In this document: positions 1 to 13,200 of the stretch, piece by piece
Position numbering within the stretch: the stretch's first letter is position 1
Layout: the number at the start of each line of letters is the position of its first letter
Assembly (NCBI GenBank): GCA_020796225.1
Contig: CM036755.1
Location: 62,184,652 to 62,248,651, forward strand
DNA length: 64,000 nucleotides
Direction of reading: 5' to 3'
From: Arion vulgaris
Lineage: Eukaryota > Mollusca > Gastropoda > Stylommatophora > Arionidae
The notes under the pieces: generated by a model
Database searches by the model: none
Seen by the model: only the letters and a program-made list of their open reading frames with translations
Told to the model about the DNA's origin: nothing
Translations under genes and position numbers: made by a program

Positions 1-61
1 CCTTAATCAAAGTGCAATACAGTTTTCTGTAGATAAATCAGCAGATGTATGTGTCCTTTTT

Positions 62-860
62 CTTCTTTACAGACGGTCAATTGACAAGTATTTTACTGTG
101 ACAACTTCTGAGTTTCTGTTTGTCTCTCTTGCCTTTCAGTTCATCACTAAGTCTCTTTTCAAAAGATTCCGCACATTTGTGTAATGTTGTTCTCCACATA
201 ACTCGGTCATCAGCTAGTTTTTCTCATTGATTGGGACCGATAGAAAAGCTCTTAATTGAGACCTTGCAGACATCTTTATATCTGAGCAGTAGTCTGCCAT
301 GGTGCCTATTCCCTTCCAAAATTTCACATAATAACACTTGTTGTGGTAGGCAGCTATTGTCCATCTTCTCACATGCCCTAGCCATCTTAGCCTTCTATTG
401 CTGTGCATGCCCATGATGGAAGGCAAGTTTGCACTTTGCGGTTTTTCAGAGTTGGTTATTCTGTCGTATCACTTGATGTTCATAATTTTCATAATGTCCA
501 GGGACCCTGACCGGTGCTATGGAGTTCGTGCACTGCCATTGAGATCTTGTGTAAGAAAGAGATTGGAGCACACATGGCTACTCACCGAAGTGCAACTATG
601 ACGCTCCTGTCAGTCTATCAATCAATCAATCAATCAATCATTATGTTGTGGAGACATCGAAGGTGAAAGATAAGTTTATTCTCATGTCTTGAGTAGGCTG
701 TCCATGTTTCAGAGCCATACAGAAATTACACAGGCTCGATATATATGAATCTTCGTCTGCAATATTAATTTTTTGCTGTCCAATGCTCATAGTAATTATT
801 ACAGTAAGGTTGCCTTTCTTAGATGTATCATCTTTCTTGAAAAAGAGATCAGATGACAAT
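62..860 (-). mobile_element. LN8 LINE tail interrupted by SINE-D
   Basis: Minus-strand LINE 3' end; the reverse strand reads MHSNRRLRWLGHVRR near 400-430, the usual LINE C-terminal signature. The SINE-D copy at 499-640 splits it, and LINE-like sequence resumes to about 860. Related tails occur at 2120-2230 and, inverted, at 35150-35515. Confidence 0.7.
499..640 (+). mobile_element. SINE-D, 5'-truncated, with ATCA-repeat tail
   Basis: Matches the 3' third of the full-length copy at 59635-60082, including GAGCACACATGG, CTCACCGAAGTG and a tail of ATCA repeats (about 617-640). Confidence 0.85.
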
Positions 861-1135
861 TAACTGATTAGCTACCGTATTGAAAAAACGCGTTGTGACT
901 GAATTGAATTTATGTCCTATTTTCCCATTGCAGGTGTATGTACAATTTCAGCTGCAGTTTCCTAAATTATTAACCGAATTTTATGAGTAATATACAATTT
1001 TGTAGGTAAATGAATTTTCTTGAAAATGGATCTAAAAGAAATACACATTGGCACTCCCAGCGGCTCATGGAAGCCAATCAGTTAAAGAATACATTTTTAT
1101 AATGATGACAGCTAATTTTAAAATCTTTTTTTCAG

Positions 1136-1286
1136 AGATCTTGCTGTAAGTCTCAGGAAAAAACTTGGAGACTGGTTCAAGGTGATACATTTGTTAAAGA
1201 ATGGAGGAGGTGGGGATGATGTCCAGTTAGAGGAGGCCTGGAATGCAGTTGGAGACTACTATGCTGACCGCCAGAAGTGGAGTCAG
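1136..1286 (+). CDS. WDR35: WDR35 exon (first in window)
   Basis: Acceptor tttttttcag at 1135, donor CAG|gtattg. The first base completes a codon from an upstream exon outside the window; the following 50 codons start [16 protein letters not shown] and end DRQKWSQ. A run of four glycines (GGGG) sits where other animals have a variable linker. Confidence 0.95.
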
Positions 1287-4200
1287 GTATTGCAACTTAG
1301 AAAAATAGAGTTAACATTTAAAATCAATTCTAGCTTACCCCTTCATGGGACTTATTGATGCACCATCTGTCTGACTTAGAGCCACAATAGTATAGTAATT
1401 AGTACACTTGCTTCTTAGGCACATGGTTCAGATTCAGTTCCTAATGGGAACAATAATAGAATAATCAAAGTTTTCATTTGTTTGTTCAATTTGTCTGTCA
1501 CTTCTAGAATATTGTTCACAGTTTAGTCTTGCCACTTCTAGAATATTGTTCACAGTTTAGTCTTGTCACTTCTAGAATATTGTTCACAGTTTAGTCTTGT
1601 CACTTCTAGAATATTGTTCACAGTTTAGTCTTGTCACTTCTAAAATATTGTTCAGTTTAGTCTTATAATTTATAAACCAGTATTTGTAATATAGTCCTGT
1701 AATTTCCAAAAGGCCTTTATCAGTCAAAGTATACAATAGAAGTGAAGAACTCTAGAAGTCTAGTCACAGATTTTCATTTTAGGGCAATTAGGAATTTATT
1801 GTCTGCTTCTATATGTAGTGTGCCGTGTAAGAAGTGAATTTCTTCTCTTCTTTTGTATCCTTTGACTGATAAAGGCCTTTTGGTCTAAACATTGCTTTGT
1901 ATTGTTATTGTTTTTGTAAAACTACATTACTTTGTTATTACGTGTTTCACCTTTTTACTTTTTACTACACTCAGGCAGTAACATACTATGTTCAAGGACG
2001 TAACCAGGAGAGACTGGCAGAATGTTACTACATGCTGGAAGATTATGGAGGCCTTCAAAAGATGGTTTCAGCACTACCGGAAAATCATAAACTTCTGCCG
2101 GTAAGTCAATACCTATTTGGTCTTCTCATCTTTACAGACGGTCAATTGACAAATGTTTTACTTTGACATCCTCTGAGCCTGTGCCTGTCTCTCTTACATT
2201 CAGCTTATCTTTAAATCTTTTGTGACTGTTGCTTTTTGTGGTGTGTTCGAACCGAAAGCAAGTATGAAGTGTCCTTTCCATTTATGCCTTGCCTGGGCAG
2301 CTGATATGAGGAATGTGCTTTGCCCATTTTGCACAAACCCCTTCTCTACCCTACTGTTTCATTCAAAGAAAAGGCAAAATCTATATGTTTAATATCAAGC
2401 AGAGTTTGCAGGGATGCTAGAAGATGGAATGGAATACACACATAACCATCAACTGCCTTAGGGTCCCTCCCTCTTAATTTGTGGTCCAAGGTTTACTCCT
2501 CTAGACTTCTGTATAACCATGCTGATCCACAAGGCAGTGATTTTTATCAGGGTTTACTTCCCTAGCCCTTAGCTCCCTGAGCCTCCTCCATGAGGCAGTG
2601 GATGTAACAGTTGCAGATAGCATCGTCTACTGTCATATGGTAGCAGATGAAACATCTAATCTGACCTCTATGTCAATAACTATTTTCAATGAAAAGTATA
2701 CCTGATCTGATCTATATGTGGAATGATACCTGATCTGATCTCAACTTTACAAGTGCTCACTAAAGCTCGCTAGTGACAGTATCAAATGGCAAAACATGTA
2801 AAAACAAAGTACTGCAGTTTTACAAAATACAAAAACAATAACCAGCAACGTTTCTACCAAAATTCACTTCTTACATGGCACACAACATATAGAATCAGAC
2901 AGTAAATTTCTAATGGCCCAAAATCCAGATTCACTGACAACCATTAACTCTCATCGATTATATATTCATTGAGCCATAACTTTGTTTAATCAACAGGAAA
3001 TTGCTGCCATGTTTGCAAATGTTGGCATGTCTGAGCAGGCAGTGGAGGCTTATACTAAGGTGAGATTTGTTAACCACATTCATTTACTTTTGTTTCTTCT
3101 TCATTTGCCCTGGAAAATGCATTTTTTACATTGTCTCATAGTTTGAGCATCTTTCTAATTGATTGTCCATAACACATGATGATGATGAATATAACTGACC
3201 ATCACATCTCCAATTGATTATCAATAACTCACTACTCAAAGAGTAAGATAGAACTATCTAATAAATGTTCATGGGGCACTGATAACATGATCGCAAACAT
3301 GCCTAAGTTATGTGAAACAGAGAAAACAAGTCTTTTTTTTGTCCTACTGCTTTTGCTTAAAAGTGTTGTAGAGAGGAGGTGAGTATAGTTTTTATTCTCT
3401 CACTAGGTGTTTAGTTTGGGCTGTAGTCCTACTGAATTCTGAATTTATTTAGTGTTTCTTCAAGTTCATCTAACCAGTTGTTTTCTAGGACATTCTTTGG
3501 CTGTGTATCCTGATGTTCGCATTTAAATGTTTGTGTTGTAGGTTGGTCGGGTTCCATTCTAACCAATTTTCTTATGTAATGTATATCTTCCTCCAGTTCT
3601 AGAGCACTCCATTTATGGAAATTGATAAATTGGATATAATGAAGCTACTTAACACCCAAAATAAGGAAAATATAAATGGTGATGCATCCATTCTGCTATT
3701 GCGGGTGATGCATCCATTCTGCTATTGCGGGTGATGCATCCATTCTGCTATTGCGGGTAAGGTAGTAAGGTAAAGAACAATTTTTTGCATACCTCGAGGT
3801 ATATCGGGTTATATGGTGTTAGGCCTGTATTTGTCATTGACTGTTGCCACATGATGGGTGATGTGATCAACATCAAGCTGGCCGTTTTTACTTCCCAGTA
3901 TGAAATTGAGACTGGGTCGATCTGAGAGCCGTTACGGTGGGAAAAATATTCCCTTCATAATTGTCTTCTCCAGCCTTTCATGTCTTTTTATGTGTTCAAA
4001 ATACTTTGATTTTATCATTCCTGTTTGTAGTATCAGCCAGTTTTTCTTTAATTTTGAGCTCTTTCTAGATAGATCTTCTAGTTATCTTCTTTGTCCTTGA
4101 TATATTATGACTCTTCTGAAACATTTATATTCAAAAGCACATTAAACCAAGAGCCGCAGTAACGTAGTTGTTAGTGAACTCATTTCTTAGGGTAGTGTCC

Positions 4201-7200
4201 AGGTTTCTTTACTTTTACATGAAACCAGCTGGCATAACAGATTCCAAATGACTGAATATAAAGTTTTGCTGTAAATGGTTAAACACGTAAAAACAAAATA
4301 CTGTAGTTATACAAAAACAATAAAAACACAGCAACATTTCGACCAAAAGGCCTTTATCAAGCAAAGGATACATATAGATTACACGCCACAGAACATATAG
4401 AATACGACAATAAATTCCTAATGGCCCTAAAATGAAAATCTGTGACTAAAAACGAATAACAAAATAAATGCCAAAAAAATGTGGAAAAAAGAAGATAAAC
4501 AATAAAAATCAAATATATATCCTGTATACAACTGTAAATAGTTACCTGTTTCTTATTTTCAATTTCAGTGTAATCGTGTGAAAGCTGCTATTGATAGCTG
4601 TGTCCATCTCAATCAATGGAACATGGCAATTGAGCTTGCCAAGACCCACAATGTTCAGGAAATTGATGTACTTCTAAAAAAATATGCACAACACTTGCTC
4701 GAGAAGAAGAAAGTTCTCAATGCAATTGAGTTGTACAGGAAAGCTGGACACTTCATGGATGCAGCAAAGTTGATGTTTAAGGTAGCTTAGTAATAATAAT
4801 AGTAATTCCTCTCATACCATTATACGTTACATAGGGCCTGCAAGTAATTACTCCATTCATCATCTGTCCTGGTCAACTCGTTCAATCTCTTCCATGGATT
4901 TGTGACCGTTATTTATTGCCTCTCTCAGCAAAGTCTGTTTCAGGATCTATCTAGGGTATCTTTTTCTTGAGCCCCGCCTCCCACTTCTTCTTTTTCGAAC
5001 GCTCCATATCGACCACTTGTCAACCACTCTGTGTGATTTGTATGTGATCTGAGCCTAAGAGTGATTGTACGCTGTGCCAGTTATGCGCCTACAAGTATGC
5101 CAGCACATCCAATTTCTGCGCTGCTTTTTATTTACTAGGTAGCATCCCTAGGGCCTACATTAGTCACCTCTTACGACATACATTGTAAGTTACAGTGGTA
5201 CTATTCTTTGCTTCCCTTGCGGACCCCGGCACCACACGGGCGACCTCCCACTTCAATGTCTGCTTTGGTATTTAATGTAACTGAACATTGTATTACTTCT
5301 GTGTCTTGTTTAAACAGTTCAATCAGTGCTGCTACATGCTGAAATAGACAGTTCTCTTTCTTGTTAACGTTCCTCTTTCCAAACTCATTGAATCATGCAC
5401 CCGTTTTTAAACTGGCATCTGGGTCAACTCTCTCTCTTATTGCTCCCTGCTCCTCATGGAGCATAGGACCTCAACAGTTGTTCGCCACTTTTCTCGGTCT
5501 CCAGCTAATTTCTTCATGGCCTCCCAGGATAATCGAGCAGTCTTCAGTTCCTCAATAAGACTCCATCTACAGGTCTGTTTAGGATGTTCCCTTCTCCATT
5601 TTCTTGGCCGGTTCCACTCAAGTGCTTGTCTAGTGACACTCGACTGTGTCTTTCTTAGGATATGCTCAGCCTACCTCCATTTTCTCCTCTTAACCTGGGT
5701 CATCATGGGTTCTTGTCCTGTTCTTATCCATAGGTCGGTGTTTGCAACTCTGTCATATCATCTCAGTCTGAGAATCCTCTGAAGACATCCGTTGACAAAG
5801 GTCTGAATCTTTTTTGTATTTAACTTGGTGACTCATCATGTTTCAGAGCCATAAAGCAACACAGATTTCACATTTGAGCTGAATATCCTGAGCTTTGTTT
5901 TAATGAAGATGGCAGTAGAGTTCCACAATGTGCGCAGGAGAGCAAAAGTTTGTCAGGTTTTCCTAATCCTGATCGTAATGTACCTCACCTTTTTCTCCTA
6001 ATTGGCTAGTCTTTGGCTGGTTGGCTGTCAAGGTAGACAAACTCACCAACATCTTCTATAGCCCTTACTTTAATCAGTACCGGGTTTTCCTGTATGTTGT
6101 TGCTCCGCAGTACATTTTGTTTTCATTTGGCTTATTTTAAGATCGATCCACAGCACCGTTTATCTACTCAATAATCCACTAATGTTACCATACTCAATTA
6201 TTTACTAATCACCTGTGTTGCCAGGGCTTGCAAGGGGAGCAAAGAATATTAACAATGTGACCTACAAAGCATGTTGTAAGAGGCGATTGTGGTAGGGACC
6301 TAGGAAAGTAACTCTAGTAAATAAAAAGCATCTCAGAAATCAGATGTGCTGGTCTACTTGTAGGTGCATAACTGGCACAGCACAATCGCTCTTAGCCTCA
6401 GATCACATCAGTGGCGGCTCGTGATCATTTTTGCTGGTGGGGCCACACACAAATTTTTGGGGAAATCATGTTTTTGGATTAGGTTATGTTTTAATTTATA
6501 AAATAATAAATACATGTTACACATTATTTTTGGTGTGGTCCGGCCCTACAGGCCCTTAATGACGAGCCGCAACTGGATCACATACAGATCACAAAGAGTG
6601 GTTTAATAAGTGGTCGCTATGGAGCCTTCAAAGAAGAAGAAAGAAGAAGATTTACTAGTGTCACCTTGCTAAATTATCAACTAATGTTATCTCACTCATT
6701 TATCAACTATTATTCTACTCATCTACCTATTTGTTTTATTATACTCATTGTTCTTTTCATTATCAATGCTTTTTGCTAGATTGCTGATGATCAAAGGAAA
6801 AACCACAAGAACCCTTTAACAATTAAAAAAATGTATGTGCTAGAAGGACTTTTAGTGGAGCAGTATCACGAGACTATGAAGCTGACGTCAAGAGCTAAAG
6901 GCAAAAACAAACAGGTATTTTCTTTATTAATGATTTTGTATGTCTTTCCTTTCCTGTTAAATGACCTCCTTTCTATTCATAAAAAAGTAAAAGTAAAGGA
7001 ACCCTTTCATACCTCGTGGTATATAGGGCAATACAGTGTTAGGCCTGTATTTTCATTGACCGTCGGCACACGATGGGTGATGTGGTCAGCATCACGCGGC
7101 TGCCTTTACTTTCCCAGAGCATGTCTGGTACCCAGTTGAGGCTGGGTTGCCTGAGAGCCGTCGCGGTCGGGAAAAATTCCACGCACATTGCGGAGCTGAA

Positions 7201-10200
7201 CCCAGACCACCAGCCTTGCGAAGCGAGTTCACTAACAACTATGCTACCTTTCTATTCATGGGTAAATGTAAAGAACCTTTGGGATATCATTTCTTTATTG
7301 TCCATCACTAAAATTTTATTTTCCATTGATATTAGTATCATCATTTTTCCCTATTAATTATAATTATCATATAAATATTAGTGGTCTCTGTGACTAAGTG
7401 ATTGAGCCCTTGCCTTGCGTTCTGAATGTCATGGGTTCGAATCTTGACTGCGCCGTTAGGTTCATAAGTGTATTTTTTCCAGAGATCCCTAGGAATGTTG
7501 TAGGAGCTACAGAGTTCGTGTTTTGTGCAATACTCTTGGCAGATGGCGTGCCATTTCTGTGAAGAGGGACCAAGCCATATGGTGTAAAATCCAGTTCAAT
7601 GAAGACAATCCTTCGGCTTTAGAACTCGAATTTGTTTATAAATGTCACCCACTTTTCATTTATATCAATATTATCTTCAATCTTTTTTACCCTCAACATT
7701 TTCAATTGATGGAATAGAAAAATAGAGAAATATTGTATAGACTATTGTTGTTATTTAAAAAAAAAAAATAGAAGTTGCACATATATTTTCAGTGTTCCAG
7801 CAGCACAAATTTGTCTTATTTGTTTCTATAGCACATCTTTTGCTTTTTGTATTAATATTTAAAAAATGGACAACATAAATAACAGAGGCAGTGAAAAACA
7901 CTATTTATGAAGCTCACAAGAAGCCCAGTTCTAGAAATTTCTTTTTATCGTGATGCTGTAAGGCAAAACATGATTAGATAACAGATGAAAAAAAAATAAA
8001 GATTAGAAAATGCACATTTGATTTGTATAATTGTGTTGTTTTATGGAAAAGAAAGAACATCATTTTAGAGCCATTAATGATTTATTGTCTAACTGTATAT
8101 GTTATGTCTGCCGTATAGGAAATCTACAAGAACGAAAATCCAGTCCTTTGATACTAAATGCTACAGAAAGATCCTACGAATACCATGGACAGAAAAAGAA
8201 AGAACACTGATATCCTGAAAGAACTAAATGTGAAAGAGAATTGGCTGATAAACAACATACTATACAGAAAAATTAGATACTTTGGTCACATTAAGCGTCA
8301 CGATGGCCTGGAAAGAACAATACTAGAGGGCAGGGTCCCAGGATGCAGAGGCAGACCAAGAAGAAGATGGCTACAAGATATTAAAGAAACCATGAATATG
8401 ACCATCGGAGAAGTGGGTGAACTGGCAAGAGACAGAGTGAATTTCAGATGTGTTGCAAAAGAGCAACGTCCTATAAAGGATACACACCTTGATGATGATA
8501 GGAAGTCTGAATTTCTTCACTTCTGTTGTATGCTTTGCTTGATAAAGGCCTTTTTGATCAAAACGTCACTGCATATTGTTTATGTAATTTGCAAAACTAC
8601 AGTACTTTGTTTTTACGTGTTTCACCATTGGATAGAAACAGACAGTGTGCCTCAAAAGGCAAAGCTGTTTAGACACAGTAGATACAAAACAAATAGTTGG
8701 CCTTGCAAAAGGTGATCATAGAAATAACAGAGACTAAAAGACACCATGTATGAAGCATGCACAAGAGCTTGTTCTAGAAATGTCTTCTCATCCTAACTCT
8801 GAAGAACTCCTTGATTATGGTAAAGAAAAAGGGAGAAACACGTAATAACAAAGTACATTACTGTGTATAGTTTATGTATTTTGTAAAACTACAGTATCCA
8901 GTGTTCCCTATATCGAAAAGAGAAGGACACTTTTTAAATTGATGGAATAGAAAATTAGAAGAATATCGTATTTATTATTATTATTTTTTTTTTTATAGAA
9001 GTTGCACTTATATTTTCAGGTTGCCTCCGCTCTTGCAGGCTTTTTGGAGGAAGATGTCTCTTCGCTGTCTGACACAAAAATCATTGACAATGCTTGGAGG
9101 GGAGCAGAAGCATATCATTTTTACATACTAGCTCAGAGACAATTGTACGATGGTGAGCTACTATTTCTAGCAGACTTCCATTGGTATTAATTGAAAACAG
9201 TATACATAAATACCGGGTTTTTCCGGTTCTGGTTTCAAGATGGAAGGTGTTGTTTTCTTTATACTTACTATGGTCGGTTGATCTGAGGCCTAATAATCCT
9301 CAATCTTGAAGACCCCAGTATTTTGGAAACAGAGGATTTATCTAAATGTGTAACGTTCTATTAATGTGAAATACCTAATGTGAAATGGCTACCGTTCTAG
9401 TTTACAGCAACAACCCGTATCAAATATTATAAGGAAACGAAGGTGGAAATATTTAGTCATGTTCTTAGATCAGACGAAAAGAGACTAAATCAACAAGTCC
9501 TTATGGGGTCACCAGTGGGGAAAAGAAAACGTGAAAGACCTAAGACCATTCTTTGAAGAACAATCCTACAAGAAAGTAAACTATTGGGATGTAAAACCAT
9601 ACAAGATCTTCAACTGCTAGCAACGAACCACATTACATGGAGATCTAAAACCTCTGCCCTATGTGTCGCCTTTGGCATGAAAGGAACAAACTAACTAACT
9701 AACACATAAATACAATGTGGGCGTTTGTGACTTAGAGGTAGTGGGCTCGATCACAACCCAAGAGTACATGGTTCAAACTTTGCGGCCAGCATTTTCGAAG
9801 CAAATATGTTCCAGTGGATTTTTACGAACTGTAGAAATAGACCTCACTGTTCAGAAAGCAATGGCAAACTACTGAATATATAAGTTTTGCCTATAAAGTC
9901 AACGACTCGTTTACTGTGGTTGATGGTGATATCCTATTAAGGATATGCCACGATTTTCATTCATACATAAATTCTGATTTTGTCGCTTATCTAAAACTCT
10001 TAAACATGAGTCTGCTTTGATGGCTTCTACTATGACCAATTAGATTTGACATCTTGGTAAGTACAACACAGTAGAGGTGCTATTACAATATGGGGTTTTA
10101 CTGTAAAATCTTATCGGTAACTCCCAATAAGATTTACCAGACTTCCCCATAAATTCTATTCATGTGAAAATCTGATTCATGCAGCCTTAGCATTGGTGTA

Positions 10201-13200
10201 TTTTACATCACATCTTTAGCACCATTTGGAGCGCTGGTGCTTATCCTTCAGTGATGTGTCCGGTTTCAGCCAGCGTTTACTCGGTTCGCTCTCCATTCTG
10301 TAGCCATCTGTGTTTTTACGGTGTGGGGTAGCTAGCCCCACGCCCAACCTCCTTGTCACCTCTTACAACATGCATGGTCGGTAACAGTGGTTCTATTCTT
10401 TATACCCCAATTTGGGCCTCGGTAACCACTCGGGCGCATTCTGTGTTCAATAGATGACTCTGCTTATGAAAGACATGGCTTAGTGAAGCTTTTTTCTTTG
10501 AGAGCTAGCTGGTTGTGTTTTTAAAAATACTCGGCTGTAGAGTTAGGTAATGGGTGCCCCATAAGAAATAAGAGTTTGTAGTTCGAATCCTGGTTTTGGT
10601 AATTTTTTTTCCGTTCACCTGTTCAAATATGTGTAATTTTGATTTTGGATGATGTGCTTACACCCTCTGTGGTTGGGAAAGAATGAAAACTGTATTACAC
10701 AGCATTGAGAACGGGAAGGCAAATGCACTAAATATTCTAGTGGTAGGAACCTATTGTATGGGCACAGTGGCTCATGAACTTTTGCTTTCAACATTTGGTG
10801 GCTTAAGTTGGTTCAAATGATGTATGTTAGATGCCAGGTAATCATAAAAGTAGTGAATAAACTACATTTTATTCTAGAAATTAAAATGATATTTTCTGTT
10901 TGTCATATCAGGTTATGTTGATGCTGCAATGAGAACAGCACTACATCTGAGAGATTTTGAGGATGTCATTGACCCAATCAACATTTATTCACTGTTAGGC
11001 AAGTTTAGTTCTTTTACTTCAGATTGTTTGTTTCACCCGAGTGGTTACCGGGCCCAACTTTGGGGTGTAAAGAATAGAACCACTGTTACCTGCCACGCAT
11101 GCCGTAGAGGCGACTAAGGAGGTTTGGCTGAAATCGGATGCATGTGTCCTAAATGTGTAGAAGTCAACCTGCTGCCTTGCAGGATGGCTGGGGACAGTCA
11201 AAGGTTAACGGAGAGCGAACCCAGTAAATGCTGGTTGAATTCGGACACATCGCCGAAGGATAAGTACCAGAGTTCCAAATAAATGGCGCTGAAGATGTGA
11301 CGAAACCCACAAATGCTAAGGCTGCATGAATCAGATTTCCACATGAATGAATTTATGGAGAGATCTGGTACATCGGTCTTTTAGGTGAAAGAGAGAGAGA
11401 GAGGGATGGAGGGAGGCTCGATCGAGCGATTGAGCATTTGTTTGTTTGTTTTCTGTACAACTAAAATAAAACAAAATGTGAGAAACCAGACACTTACCTT
11501 CATCTTTGCCCAGTTCATTCTGGGATGAGGAACAATGGGAGAGTGGGTGCACTGGCGAGCATGGCTGTGATCGAGAATGGGTCTTCTTTGGACAAAAGCG
11601 AGATCATCAATGCTATATCAATCAGATTTCAACGAAGAAGGTAAAGGGTATTCTGTATCTCGGTTCGCAGTTATGCATACCGATAGGTTCGGCAAGACGG
11701 GAAACCATGAGAGAAAATCTAGTAGATTACATCAACCAACACAGAACGGGAATTGTTAATCTAAACACACTGAAATACATGCTTGGAAGGAGATCGGAGC
11801 AAATATGGACATGTCCGATGTGCGCTAAGATGATCCTCAAATGAACAATGTGTACAACTTAGAGAAAATATGTCAGGATTTCTTCTTCTTCTTCTTCTTC
11901 GATCGTTCTAGGCCTGTTTTAATCATTCTCATTGTGATATATAAACAGCCAATCGTCCGAACATAATGTACGTGCACCAGCCTTCAGCACCTATTGGAGC
12001 CCAGTTGCTTATCCTTCGGTGGGGTGTTCGTTTCAGCCAGCTTTTGATTTACTAGGGTGAGCTTTCCTAGGTACGATCAGCTTTGCCGTAGTTTTGGGCT
12101 TTGTGATCTACGCCGGGACAGTGAGTTACGCTGTTCATGCCCGTTCTGACTGAGAAATATTTCTCGGGCTTGTAAGCTTATCCTCGGACGGCGTCTTACT
12201 CGTATAAGACACCGTGTAAAGATCGGCCTTCGCCAATGTTCAGACCCGGACTTCCTGTCAGGTCCGTACATTGTCGGCCTTGCTTTACCGTACATTTTTG
12301 AGTTTGATCCGAGAAGGAACATTCTCAGCCTTTTCTAGACGCGCATTGGTACGTGGCAATTTGCAATTAACCGCGAAAGCACTGGCATGGGGCCGAGTAC
12401 AAACAATGTAGAGGGTCGTTTCAGTCGGCTCTATCAGCGTAACTGTGTATTTTCTCTCGCCGCCATCACCCGCCCCAGTTATTCCCGGGATGTTAGTTAC
12501 GACTGCAATCGAACATTGCCCGGTTGCCCCATGGCTGGCAGTCCCGTTAGGAATCACCAACCTCAGTTCTTCCGGGGATGTTAATTTTAGTCGCACAGTA
12601 CCTTGCACGGTTTTCCCAGGGCGGGTAGTTTCGTTATGCACTAAAACGCAACTTGTTCTTTTGCGCTCGCAAACCTTGCCCAGTACATGTGTCTGCACCA
12701 GGCTACCAATGCGTCAGCTGCAATCTTCTCTCGCACCAACACGAGGGTAGACTTTTTTTCGTTACGGTCCTGTCTTATTTATTCTTGCCGACGGGCTGGC
12801 AATGTTTGCCCCCTCCTCAGGGCTTCGAGCTTCGCCTTACGTGGGCATACGTTTGGTCTATGGATGCACCTCTCATCCATGTCTGAGACGTTTCGTTGCT
12901 GTTTCTTTGCGTTCAGGGACTTGGGCAATATCTTGTTGGACATCGGTCAGGAGATTAGTGCATTTTGTTTGTATGTATCTTTATCGTGTTTCGATTGCAC
13001 TGCTACCACTACCAGTAGTTTTCTCTCCCGATCCCTGCCCCTCTTAGCCAGACCGGAACCATAGTCTGTTTTCAGGGTCACCGCGTGGAGGTTGGGGGCA
13101 GGGTCTTGGTTAGCGCGCGCCCTCGCTAACCCTGGCTCATGTTACCACCATGACCTCATGAGCCTTTGACCCCTGTCAGGATTTAATGTTTTCCAAGGTT

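Noticed and set aside
11001..11004. GT at 11003-11004 as the donor of the WDR35 exon ending at 10998
   Set aside because: It would put the next exon out of phase and into a stop within a few codons; the GC donor keeps the conserved IYSLLAL reading.
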